A stretch of 64,000 bases of DNA from positions 3,719,001 to 3,783,000 of the forward strand of contig NZ_CP166840.1 of NCBI RefSeq assembly GCF_041346925.1, written 5' to 3'. Shown here in pieces: positions 56,531 to 64,000 of the stretch. The stretch comes from Agaribacterium sp. ZY112. Its GTDB lineage: Bacteria; Pseudomonadota; Gammaproteobacteria; Pseudomonadales; Cellvibrionaceae. The notes under the pieces were generated by a model. The model made no database searches and was not told the DNA's origin. It saw only the letters and a list, made by a program, of their open reading frames with translations. The translations under genes were made by a program, and so were the position numbers. Every line of letters begins with the position of its first letter. Positions within the stretch are counted from its first letter, which is position 1.

Positions 56531-57206
56531 TACGCTTAAAGTCGATGCATTATCAAAAGCCAATCAAGACTATAAAAAACAGTTAGATCAGTGTTTAAAT
56601 GAACTTATGACCTCATCAAAAAACACTCTAACTCAAAAGCCTTATAGAAATAGCATTTACCAAAGAAACGCACTTGGAGCACGAAGCCAAACTTTACGTA
56701 ATAATTTCCCCAGCCTCTGCGAACAATTAACAACTGAAGACTGTACTGCGTTATTTCACTGCTATAGCTTGCACTACCCCTCCAAACATTGGGACCTCAA
56801 CCTTTACGGAAACCAATTAAGCTGGTTTATTGCACAGCAGCACAAAGGACCTAAAGCTAACTATTACAACTGGGCAGAGCTCGCCAGTATAACAGCAATA
56901 GAATACGCTATTACTCAACTCTATTATTCAGGGCTAGATTATAAGCATGACGAACAAACAAACATAGAAAAGAAAACAACTATTGAGCTGGATTTCTCAT
57001 CACTTGACTATTTCAGTGCCCTCACGCTAGAAACACTGAAGATAATTCAACAAAAGCATAAACTATTGCATATAAAAATTTATAACTATAGAGGCGGCAA
57101 TAACAACCAGCAAAGTAAAAAAGATAGGTACAGTAAATTTCAACTGCAACAACATGACTTTACTATTGAGTTACGTAGCATTGACACGCCAGATGAAACA
57201 GCATGA
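56523..57206 (+). CDS. bufC: DUF2063-like partner protein (BufC type)
   Basis: A 227-residue protein in the position of the MNIO partner that binds the precursor. The N-terminal 110 residues fit the DUF2063 pattern: YRNSIYQRNALGARSQTLRN, LRNNFPSLCEQLTTEDC and YPSKHWDLNLYGNQLSWFI. The C-terminal half has no recognised domain, and the protein is shorter than many BufC homologues. Start ATG 56523 overlaps bufB by eight bases, so the two are translationally coupled. Confidence 0.72.
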   Translation: MLNTLKVDALSKANQDYKKQLDQCLNELMTSSKNTLTQKPYRNSIYQRNALGARSQTLRNNFPSLCEQLTTEDCTALFHCYSLHYPSKHWDLNLYGNQLSWFIAQQHKGPKANYYNWAELASITAIEYAITQLYYSGLDYKHDEQTNIEKKTTIELDFSSLDYFSALTLETLKIIQQKHKLLHIKIYNYRGGNNNQQSKKDRYSKFQLQQHDFTIELRSIDTPDETA

Positions 57207-57277
57207 CTGGATCACAACAGCTCCAGAAGCCAAACACCTTGGAACAAGAACTAGCTAAACAAGATGACAGACGCTGA
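57203..57277 (+). CDS. Possible 24-codon coupling frame between bufC and the sigma factor
   Basis: A short frame opens at an ATGA overlap with the bufC stop and ends at 57277, inside the first codons of the sigma-factor gene (start 57264) but in another frame. The product would be hydrophilic (MTGSQQLQKPNTLEQELAKQ and four more residues). It may only keep ribosomes moving to the sigma start, or be chance. Confidence 0.25.
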   Translation: MTGSQQLQKPNTLEQELAKQDDRR

Positions 57278-57728
57278 ATTACAAGCACTTTATCAATACG
57301 CTATGGTTTTATGCCAAGAACCGGCAGATGCTTATGATCTTGTGCAACACAGCTTGGAGCAGTGGCTCAACGCTGGAAAGGTGCCTGCAGGTAATGGTCA
57401 ACAACCTTTTCTTCGCAGCTGTATACGCAATCGTTTTATTGATGAGTACAGGCATAAACAACGCTTCGCACAGCAAAGCTATGAAGAACACAGTGATTAC
57501 GACATTTCCCCAATAGACTTAGAAGAACTAATTATAAACCGGCAAGAGCTAGAAAAAATCTGGCCAGAGCTAGCCCTCGAGGATAGAGATATACTCTATC
57601 ATTGGGCCGTACTTGGTTACACAACCGACGAAGCCTGTGAGCAACTCGGCTTAGCTCGAGGTACATTTCTTTCGCGCATGCATAGACTACGAAAACACTG
57701 CCGTTTAACGTTTGTAAGGCAGGCATAA
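57264..57728 (+). CDS. ECF-type RNA polymerase sigma factor
   Basis: A 154-residue group 4 sigma factor. Region 2 (about 8-65) includes AYDLVQHSLEQWLNAG and FLRSCIRNRFIDEYRHKQRF. Region 4 (about 100-150) is a helix-turn-helix, YTTDEACEQLGLARGTFLSR. No promoter of recognisable ECF type was found before bufA, so its target sites are unknown. It is followed after two bases by a membrane protein in the usual anti-sigma position. In relatives, bufferin operons are under an ECF sigma factor responding to metal stress. Confidence 0.88.
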   Translation: MTDAELQALYQYAMVLCQEPADAYDLVQHSLEQWLNAGKVPAGNGQQPFLRSCIRNRFIDEYRHKQRFAQQSYEEHSDYDISPIDLEELIINRQELEKIWPELALEDRDILYHWAVLGYTTDEACEQLGLARGTFLSRMHRLRKHCRLTFVRQA

Positions 57729-57730
57729 CG

Positions 57731-58462
57731 ATGAAAAAAAACACAACCGACCAAAATTTACGCCAATCTATCAAAGAGCACAGTACAGAATATAGCCTTA
57801 ACTCACAACAGCTCTGTGAGCTGCACTGTTTGCTTGATAAAGGCAAACAAAATCCGAAAAACTCAAAGCATGCGCTAATACCACACACAGTCAAAACGCC
57901 AACTAAAATGGGCTACGCTAAAAACCCAAGCCACGACGAAACAAAATCTAATGCATTTTCATCCATCACCTTATTTATTGTGAGTCCCTGGGTAAAAGGT
58001 ATGATTGCAGCATGTTTCACCTTGCTTTTAGTACTCGCGCTTCCGAACCTCAACAACAGTAACTCAACTATTTACAAAGCCATCGCTAACGAGGTGATAG
58101 CCAATCACCTAAAACTAAAACCCTTAGATATTAAAACGGCTAACTTTTCTGAAGCCAGTCAATACTTCTCTCTGTTGAGTTTTAAGCCTAGTGAAAGTAC
58201 CTTTGTTAAGGACTCAAGCCCTAAATTGCAACTACTTGGAGGTCGTTACTGCTCTATCAAAGGTGTTGAAGCTTCACAATTTCGCTATAAAACCAATACC
58301 CAAGGCATCGCCACACTTTATCAAGTACCCTATACAGACAGTAGTTTTGGTACCATACCTAACGTAGAACAGCCCCCTATCAAACTAATTGAAAAAGGTT
58401 TGAAAGTCAGTATGTGGCAAGAAAATGGCTTAATGATGGTTCTTGTAGAAACAGCGCCTTAA
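57731..58462 (+). CDS. Probable anti-sigma factor, single-pass membrane protein
   Basis: A 243-residue protein: a cytoplasmic N-terminus of about 85 residues, one membrane helix (about 88-105, VKGMIAACFTLLLVLALP) and a periplasmic domain. That domain carries the motif GGRYCSIKG (170-178) followed by a TLYQVPY strand and ends in WQENGLMMVLVE. I have seen this domain pattern next to ECF sigma factors in other proteobacteria. The N-terminus lacks the H-x3-C-x2-C zinc motif. Cys174 in the periplasm could sense metal or redox state. Position two bases after the sigma gene supports the role. Confidence 0.7.
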   Translation: MKKNTTDQNLRQSIKEHSTEYSLNSQQLCELHCLLDKGKQNPKNSKHALIPHTVKTPTKMGYAKNPSHDETKSNAFSSITLFIVSPWVKGMIAACFTLLLVLALPNLNNSNSTIYKAIANEVIANHLKLKPLDIKTANFSEASQYFSLLSFKPSESTFVKDSSPKLQLLGGRYCSIKGVEASQFRYKTNTQGIATLYQVPYTDSSFGTIPNVEQPPIKLIEKGLKVSMWQENGLMMVLVETAP

Positions 58463-58550
58463 AAAGAACACTGAGCGTTTTGTCTATTTAGACTGCAATG
58501 GCAGATTAACTACAGTATTCAGCCAATAGATATGCCCCCCAAAAAAAACT

Positions 58551-59300
58551 TTGCTCTTTATCGCAGGGCAATGGCGTCAAGCACAAAATAAGACTCAATT
58601 TAGTGTACAAAACCCAAGCACAGGTGAAACGATAGCAACAGTCGCTGATGCAAGCCCGCTTGATACTGAGCAAGCAATTGATGGGCGTACTCAGTCTTAC
58701 CTACATGGAGTTCAAAAACAGCTTCTTAATGCCCCCTTTATTGTCTTTGACCATGCTGACATTCAACTCGCCGTAAGCTCAGCACTTAGCTGTAAACTTC
58801 GCAACACAGGGTAAACATGCATTAGCGCTAATCGCTTTTATCTTCATGTAAGCATTGCCAACGAATTCATAGATGATCTGATCAACGCTTTAAAAAGCGG
58901 CGCTCAATTACGTTTTCAAAGTCACGATATAAACCCAAATGATCTTTTCTACCCTATAACAGTACTTGACCAAGTAAGACCCGACATGGAAATCAGCAAG
59001 CAAGAAATCTTTGGCCCCGTTATAGCGATACAAACCTTCTATAATGAGGCTATCGTCATTCAAGAATCCAATAACAGCCCACAAGGTTTAGCTGGATACG
59101 TATTCAGCAGCAATCAAAAGCGCTATTGGCGTATAGCCGAAAACTTGGAGCTGGGTATGCTTGGCATCAACGACAGCTCTATATCAACTAAAGTTACGCC
59201 TTTTGGAGGGGTAAAAAAGCGAGCCTGGCCGAGAAGGCAGGCAAGAGGGTTTAGAGGAATACCTAGAAGCCAAATATATAAGTTTAGGATACATAGATAA
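58551..59300 (+). pseudogene. Broken NAD(P)-dependent semialdehyde dehydrogenase (GabD-like)
   Basis: Remains of an aldehyde dehydrogenase, most like succinate-semialdehyde dehydrogenase. An intact-looking N-terminus (LFIAGQWRQAQNKTQFSV) is followed by a jump to NAPFIVFDHADIQLAV, so about 200 residues are deleted. A TAA at 58812-58814 replaces the glutamine of GQTC, the catalytic cysteine motif; the frame then continues with TCISANRFYLHVSIANEF. The EIFGPVIAI and PFGGVK blocks survive, but a frameshift after PFGGVK (about 59205-59220) moves the ending EEYLEAKYISLGYI into another frame. The protein cannot be functional. Confidence 0.9.
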
Positions 59301-59340
59301 TTAAGTGACAAAGCGCATGATTAAACTAGATATCAATAAA

Positions 59341-59375
59341 TTAGCTGTTGCACATTACTTATGTACAACAGCTAA
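59341..59375 (-). terminator. Terminator of the MFS transporter gene
   Basis: A 10-bp perfect stem (TTAGCTGTTG, 59341-59350, and CAACAGCTAA, 59366-59375) with a short inner stem ACAT/ATGT. On the minus strand a TTTATTGAT tail follows. It lies just past the transporter stop, facing the dehydrogenase pseudogene. Confidence 0.75.
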
Positions 59376-59379
59376 AAAC

Positions 59380-60687
59380 TCAGGCTTCATCACCATCTAG
59401 CTTACTTAAGCTTCCCATAAGAAACCAGTAAGAAAGCATACTTAATAAAGCAAAAGCTGCAACGAGTACAAACACATAAGTGAAGTCTTGATTATTGGCG
59501 TCCAGTATATAGCCGATGCAGATCGGAACCGCAGCACCACCTAGACCACCAGCTAAATTAAAACAGCCCCCGACCAAACCCAATAGTTTCTTAGGCGCGA
59601 TTAGCGATACAAATACCCAAGCAATAGAAGCTAAACCAACACCAAATGAAGCCACGGATAATACAGCGATGATTACATTGTTATTATCAGTAAAATTAGC
59701 AGCAATAATACTACTAATTAAAGCCAAGCCTAGAATCACAGGTGCTTTACGTGAAAACTCTTTTGAATACCCCCGCTTGGCCAATTTATCTGAGACCAGC
59801 CCCGAAATAAGAACACCAAAAAATGCGGAGATAAATGGTAGTGCTCCATAGAGACCAGACTCTAAAAATGAAAGCCCCCGAGCATCCTTTAAATAGGTAG
59901 GAAACCAAGAAAAATAAAAAGCCAATGCCCCACCTAAACCAAACTGGCCAATAAACAAGCCCCAAAGACGAGGCTTAGAAAAAACCGCTGCAAAATTACG
60001 TTTAGTAAATGAAGAGTTACTCTTCTGATCCATATTGCTTACAATGGTTTCATCTTGCTGTATATGTTGCAACTCAGCTTCATTGACCTTTTTATGTTCG
60101 CTAGGCTCTCTATAGGCTAGATACATAAATATCCCCCAAGCTATACCAATAGTACCGGTAACAACAAACAAGCCTCGCCAGCCCATCAGTTCCAACATAA
60201 TAGCCAAGAAAGGCATTAACAAAGCCAAGCCCAAATATTGGCCTGAGGTATAAACAGCAATAGCACTAGCACGCTCTTTTTCAGGAAACCAAGTGCTCAC
60301 AATTTTATTATTACAGGGGAAGGAAGGAGCCTCAAAAATACCAATCGCAATACGGCAACCAGCTAACGCAGCAACTGAATTTACAAGTCCTTGCCCTATT
60401 GATGCGATAGACCACAATACAATTAAAATCGGGTAAAGAATGCGCATCTTCACAAGATCGATCAAAAAGCCACCGGGAACTTGCGCTAGAGTATAAGCAA
60501 TACCGAGCACCCCAAGAATGTAACCAGCCTCGATATCACTCAGGCCTATTCCCGTCTCTCCATCTTTTAAAATGGGCATAACAACAGACATTGTCATGCG
60601 ATCCATATAGTTAATAATAACACTCACAAAGACCATACTTAGAATGGCAAAGCGATAACGTGTGGGTCGTAATCCTGCTGTTGTCAT
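59380..60687 (-). CDS. MFS transporter, sugar-acid (ACS) type
   Basis: A 435-residue inner-membrane permease with twelve predicted helices. The N-terminus (VSVIINYMDRMTMSVVMPIL) and RIAIGIFEAPSFPCNNKIVSTWFPEKER fit the anion:cation symporter family, which imports hexuronates, galactonate, glucarate and similar acids. A cytoplasmic loop of about 40 charged residues follows helix six. It is in the same direction as the enolase-superfamily gene 69 bp upstream, so transport and breakdown of one sugar acid are likely combined. Confidence 0.88.
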   Translation of the reverse strand: MTTAGLRPTRYRFAILSMVFVSVIINYMDRMTMSVVMPILKDGETGIGLSDIEAGYILGVLGIAYTLAQVPGGFLIDLVKMRILYPILIVLWSIASIGQGLVNSVAALAGCRIAIGIFEAPSFPCNNKIVSTWFPEKERASAIAVYTSGQYLGLALLMPFLAIMLELMGWRGLFVVTGTIGIAWGIFMYLAYREPSEHKKVNEAELQHIQQDETIVSNMDQKSNSSFTKRNFAAVFSKPRLWGLFIGQFGLGGALAFYFSWFPTYLKDARGLSFLESGLYGALPFISAFFGVLISGLVSDKLAKRGYSKEFSRKAPVILGLALISSIIAANFTDNNNVIIAVLSVASFGVGLASIAWVFVSLIAPKKLLGLVGGCFNLAGGLGGAAVPICIGYILDANNQDFTYVFVLVAAFALLSMLSYWFLMGSLSKLDGDEA

Positions 60688-60756
60688 GAGAATTCTCGTA
60701 TATTTACTATTGTTATATTTGTATTTTTTTGTTTTTTACTTTTCTTACCAGTTCAG

Positions 60757-61911
60757 CTACCAGTTTGTATAAGAACCATCTTCTTTATAGAGACGAGGTG
60801 CTTCCCAATATTTAAACGGTAAATCTTTTATAAGATTTTCATTTACATCGATGCCCAAACCAGGCTCATCACTGACAAGCAAAGCATTATTTTCTAGCTT
60901 AGGCTGATTAACAAAATAACGATCGAAGTCACCGGTATCACTGCTATAAGGTAAATACTCAAGTTCAGCCATATTGGGTACCGCTGCACAGAAATGCATA
61001 GATGCGGCAGTACAAATTGGGCTTAAGGGGTTGTGGGGCATCATATCGATATAATGCGTTTCACACATTGCCGCGATTTTCATCGACTCTGTAAAACCAC
61101 CTGCGTTACACACATCGATTCGCCCAAACTGAGTTATATTTTGCTGAACATAGGGAGCAAAGTCCCACTTATTAGAAAATTCTTCACCTATAGCAAAAGG
61201 CACATCGACCATCGATCTCAACGCTTTATATGCTTCTGGGCTCTGGTCACGAATCGGCTCTTCGATATAATCGAGAGTACCTGTTGGCAAGCGCTGTATA
61301 AACGATGCGGCCTCAGCAGGTGACAAACGGTGGTGGTAATCAATCCCCAAACAAACCTCAGCCCCTAAAGCCTCGCGCGCTTTAAGCACCCACTTAGCAG
61401 CATTAGCAATCGATACCCTTGGCTCAAACTCCGTTGCTTCAGTAGGGCTGCCATGCTCCCCTGTTGTTAAGCGAATCGCTCGCCAGCCCTCATCTTTTAA
61501 TCGCAATACGTCTTCGATCAACTCAGGCCCCATAGCCTTAATAGATGTTGCGAACAGGGGAATCCGGTCTCGCTGCTTGCCACCCAGCAAGCGATAAACT
61601 GGCAAACCCAGTTTTTTCGCATTCACATCATAAAGCGCAATATCAATCGCAGAGATCGCGGCACTGAGTACCCGGCCACCCTCGAAATAAGCTCCGCGAT
61701 ACATTTCCTGCCATAAAGCCGCAATATTGCTCGCATCTTTACCTATTAGAAAATGGCTAAAGTGCTCAACGGCACCTTTAACAGCCAGCTCCCGCCCTGA
61801 AAGGCCGCTCTCTCCCCACCCCCAAAGGCCAGTATCTGTTTCTATTTTAACCAAACACACGTTCCGCATGCCGGCCCAAAATGCGTAGGCTTTTATATTC
61901 GTTATTTTCAT
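60757..61911 (-). CDS. Enolase-superfamily sugar-acid dehydratase (galactonate-dehydratase-like)
   Basis: A 384-residue mandelate racemase/muconate lactonizing enzyme family member. It has the capping domain (about 1-120) and a barrel with metal ligands in CLGIDYHHRLSP, YIEEPIRDQSP and FAIGEEFSNKW, and a late histidine in MMPHNPLSPI. That pattern is close to D-galactonate dehydratases (DgoD), which make 2-keto-3-deoxy acids. The exact sugar acid is uncertain. The adjacent MFS permease and the broken semialdehyde dehydrogenase suggest the remainder of a catabolic cluster. Confidence 0.82.
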   Translation of the reverse strand: MKITNIKAYAFWAGMRNVCLVKIETDTGLWGWGESGLSGRELAVKGAVEHFSHFLIGKDASNIAALWQEMYRGAYFEGGRVLSAAISAIDIALYDVNAKKLGLPVYRLLGGKQRDRIPLFATSIKAMGPELIEDVLRLKDEGWRAIRLTTGEHGSPTEATEFEPRVSIANAAKWVLKAREALGAEVCLGIDYHHRLSPAEAASFIQRLPTGTLDYIEEPIRDQSPEAYKALRSMVDVPFAIGEEFSNKWDFAPYVQQNITQFGRIDVCNAGGFTESMKIAAMCETHYIDMMPHNPLSPICTAASMHFCAAVPNMAELEYLPYSSDTGDFDRYFVNQPKLENNALLVSDEPGLGIDVNENLIKDLPFKYWEAPRLYKEDGSYTNW

Positions 61912-62096
61912 ATACCCCCCAAGTAAGACAGGTAATCTTACTCCGTTTTCATCTCAATACTCTAGAAGCTACTTATATTAACTCCCCATGAGTCTACCTA
62001 ATACATGTGTACTATGCGTTACCCCTGGTTTATTATCAAAAACTATGACCCTAGCCTAATAGGATTGAATAACTCAGCCACCTACGAGTGCTTACC
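61912..62096. other. Divergent promoter region
   Basis: It separates the enolase-superfamily gene (minus) from the exported repeat-protein gene (plus). No operator, riboswitch or other structure could be recognised. A run of C (ACCCCCCAAGTAAG complement of GGGGGGT) lies next to the minus-strand start and may serve as its ribosome-binding region. Confidence 0.35.
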
Positions 62097-63374
62097 ATGA
62101 AATCTATTGTGTCTCAGCCCGCCCAGACGTTAAAGCGTATCCTTGCCGCCAGCTTTATTTTAGCGTTCTCGTCTTTACCCACACTCGCCTCTCCCGAATC
62201 AGGTTTTATCGACGCTTTGAATAACAGCAACTTGGATGAAAAGCGTAAAATGGTTTCGATACTTTACGATATAGGAGAGAATCAAGCTCAAATAATGGCG
62301 AAGTGTGCAGAGCAACTGCAAAAATTACTTCAGCAAAGCAATATAACTAAGGCCGAGAGCGATTACACTCTATCGCTAATAAAAGCGCTCAGTGCATCGT
62401 CCAACCCTCAACACTTAACACTATTAGAAAAAGCCCGCCAGTCCGACTCCAGAAAAGTTAGATCACAAGCTAAAAAAAGCATCAAAAAGATAAAAAGCAG
62501 AATAGAGTCTTTGCCTCTACTAGAGGAGATAAACAAAACGTACACGAGCTTCAGTACAAACATCGGTGTGCTTACCTGGATGACTCAATCTAGCTGGGAA
62601 TACTCACAAGAAGTAGCCTGGCAAGATTTATACACCGCCAGAGTAGTAAGCAAAAAAAAGAGCGAGCTAGGCGATTACACTCTTATTCCACTTAGCCTTG
62701 ATGAACTAACAAAGGCCCTGTCATCCGAAAATTCTAGGGATAGAAAAATCGCAGCTCAACGCGTTTTCTACCTAGGGGTTAAAAACTCCGACATTCACAA
62801 AGCAATTGCATCTCGGATTCAACTACTCACAACTGAAATTAAATCAGGTATCACAACAAATGTTGATGAAGCATCCTGGTTCGCCAAAGCGCTCTCGGCC
62901 TCAGCAAACTCAAACTACATCCCGGTGCTTGAAGCGCTAAAACAAGCCGGGAATAGCAAGGCTGAGTTTTACGCGGAGCATGCTCAAAGTATGCTTAATA
63001 TGTTTAAAAGCTGGTACGAAGCCTTAGATCAAATTGCAGACATTCAGAATATTCGCATAATCGACTTTCAAATATTAATGCTTAAAGCCCCATACTTAAG
63101 CACCAAAGACCCCAGTATGATCTACCTAATTAACCATCACCAAGAAACGGAGCAAGTTCGCAGCCTATGCGCTCAAACAATCGCTGCAGAATGGCCCTTT
63201 GTTCGAAGAAACGCTCGGCAAGTTCGTCCAGCAGCCCGAATGCTTCAAGTTTTATCAAGAAGCGGCAACCCTCAATATCTTGAGCTCATTAGGGAGGCCC
63301 AGAACTCTCCAAGCAAACACTTACAAGCACATGCTCTCGATGCCGAAAAACAGTTACTCCGTAGTATAAAATAA
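62097..63374 (+). CDS. Exported HEAT-like repeat protein, function unknown
   Basis: A 425-residue hypothetical protein with a signal peptide (about 1-32, ending SSLPTLAS). The mature part is helical. Three segments starting near residues 97, 265 and 385 share LSxSxNPxYLxLLExA followed by a basic helix: LSASSNPQHLTLLEKARQS, LSASANSNYIPVLEALKQA and LSRSGNPQYLELIREAQNS. The spacing and character suggest HEAT-like alpha-solenoid repeats. The same unit occurs in the protein at 24257-25684. ATG 62097 is preferred to the in-frame GTG at 62088. Confidence 0.7.
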   Translation: MKSIVSQPAQTLKRILAASFILAFSSLPTLASPESGFIDALNNSNLDEKRKMVSILYDIGENQAQIMAKCAEQLQKLLQQSNITKAESDYTLSLIKALSASSNPQHLTLLEKARQSDSRKVRSQAKKSIKKIKSRIESLPLLEEINKTYTSFSTNIGVLTWMTQSSWEYSQEVAWQDLYTARVVSKKKSELGDYTLIPLSLDELTKALSSENSRDRKIAAQRVFYLGVKNSDIHKAIASRIQLLTTEIKSGITTNVDEASWFAKALSASANSNYIPVLEALKQAGNSKAEFYAEHAQSMLNMFKSWYEALDQIADIQNIRIIDFQILMLKAPYLSTKDPSMIYLINHHQETEQVRSLCAQTIAAEWPFVRRNARQVRPAARMLQVLSRSGNPQYLELIREAQNSPSKHLQAHALDAEKQLLRSIK

Positions 63375-63384
63375 CCCCCCATAC

Positions 63385-63405
63385 AGAGCCCTTTATCAGG
63401 GCTCT
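63385..63405 (+). terminator. Possible terminator after the exported repeat protein
   Basis: A perfect 8-bp stem (AGAGCCCT, 63385-63392, and AGGGCTCT, 63398-63405) with a TTATC loop, 10 bp past the stop. Only a very short T-run follows, so the call is moderate. Confidence 0.6.
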
Positions 63406-63524
63406 TAGCAGCTGAAACCCACTCAAACCGCCTCTCCCCATCAAAGCCTGTCAAATTGTGCTATTACTGTTTAAGCACAATAAGAATTCAGCCCCTCTCA
63501 AATAGCGTATTGAGTGCAGGAAGC

Positions 63525-64000
63525 ATGCAACAAAAAGACAATAACTTTGGCACAGAACACTTTGTAGCAGCATCTATCGTTGCCGCAGAATTACATCAAG
63601 CGACACGTGTCGCTCGCGACATATCACTCACTGCAGGTAACGCTAAAGCCCTAGCTCTTCGCGCAGGTGATAGCGCTCGAGGCTTTAGAGCCTTGACCGA
63701 CTTCATTGACGAACTGGCCAAACTTACGATCAAAACCGCTGAACACGTTAATAAGCTCGCCGTCGACATAAGCCGTGAAGCTGCTGACTCCACTCGAACA
63801 CTTCATGCAATCGACCACTTCGAAACAGCAATTAAAAAAGCCGGTGAAGCTCAATACTCAAACACACTCACCCCCGCTCTTAACGAAGCCAAACAACAAA
63901 GAGATAAAGCGCTACAAGCATTCAACTCTCAAGTGTGGAAATTAAAAACACAACTTGATGACCTTGCGCGTGAACTGCGTGCTGGTTTAGTGCTAAGCGC
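63525..64000 (+). CDS. Cytoplasmic protein resembling a chemoreceptor signalling hairpin (partial)
   Basis: A frame from ATG 63525 (after GCAGGAAGC) runs off the window end with 158 codons visible. There is no signal peptide or membrane helix. The N-terminal part reads like a long helix pair with ISLTAGNAKALALRAGDSAR and GFRALTDFIDELAKLT, which follows the pattern of the methyl-accepting chemotaxis protein hairpin tip (A-x-NA-x3-A-RAG-x-x-GxGF...I...LA). The next 60 residues are a Lys/Glu/Gln-rich coiled coil. It may be a soluble receptor or receptor-like adaptor. Confidence 0.6.
   Translation, partial: MQQKDNNFGTEHFVAASIVAAELHQATRVARDISLTAGNAKALALRAGDSARGFRALTDFIDELAKLTIKTAEHVNKLAVDISREAADSTRTLHAIDHFETAIKKAGEAQYSNTLTPALNEAKQQRDKALQAFNSQVWKLKTQLDDLARELRAGLVLS

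Noticed and set aside
1..64000. CRISPR arrays, insertion sequences, prophage or integron
   Set aside because: No regularly spaced repeats, transposase, integrase or phage structural genes were found on either strand.

Overview
The window looks like chromosomal DNA of a free-living, probably marine, Gram-negative gammaproteobacterium. The evidence is gene content and order. A ruvCAB-ybgC-tolQRAB-pal-cpoB-queE-queC-tRNA-Lys block, a fused tyrA-aroA gene beside pheA and gyrA, and lapA-lapB behind cmk are arrangements typical of Pseudomonas-like and Cellvibrio-like lineages. No taxon is assigned beyond that. No insertion sequence, prophage, CRISPR array or integron was seen, so this is mostly core chromosome with a few accessory islands.

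Layout. 0.2-8 kb: a membrane diguanylate cyclase, gltX, a nitroreductase, an MscS channel, a TonB-dependent receptor and a tiny exported protein with a PEP-CTERM-like tail. 8-21.6 kb: a PAS histidine kinase whose ATP-binding motifs look decayed, lapA-lapB, cmk, pyrF, a ComEA-like protein, then the aromatic block tyrA-aroA/pheA with gyrA, an RNA methyltransferase and a DUF5610-like protein. 21.9-30 kb: hemN, rlmA, an exported repeat protein, rmuC, exonuclease III, a Wzi-like outer-membrane protein and a small partner barrel. 30-34.6 kb: rimI and a holD-like gene behind a three-gene CheA-like/CheY/CheX signalling module. 34.8-38.2 kb: leuA with a long structured leader that contains a leucine-rich peptide, nadA and two identical tRNA-Lys genes. 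38.3-47 kb: queC, queE, the tol-pal operon and ruvCAB. 47-54 kb: an LPS/LOS core cluster with six glycosyltransferases and an LpxL-type acyltransferase. 54-58.5 kb: alanine dehydrogenase, divergent from a bufferin-type RiPP operon. 58.5-62 kb: a broken semialdehyde dehydrogenase gene, an MFS sugar-acid transporter and a galactonate-dehydratase-like enzyme. 62-64 kb: a second exported repeat protein and the start of a cytoplasmic protein resembling a chemoreceptor hairpin.

The most interesting system is at 55.3-58.5 kb. A secreted four-cysteine precursor (DUF2282/BufA type) is followed without real gaps by a DUF692/MNIO iron enzyme, a DUF2063-like partner, an ECF sigma factor and a single-pass membrane protein that is probably its anti-sigma factor. 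By analogy with known bufferins this is likely a self-regulated, metal-stress-responsive peptide whose cysteines are modified. The enzyme departs from the usual family motif at one likely active-site position, and the partner protein is short and divergent. Other points of note: the leucine-rich leader peptide and hairpins ahead of leuA, two unlinked exported proteins sharing the same roughly 38-residue repeat, the minimal CheA-like/CheY/CheX relay, and a dehydrogenase pseudogene whose stop codon replaces the glutamine next to the catalytic cysteine.
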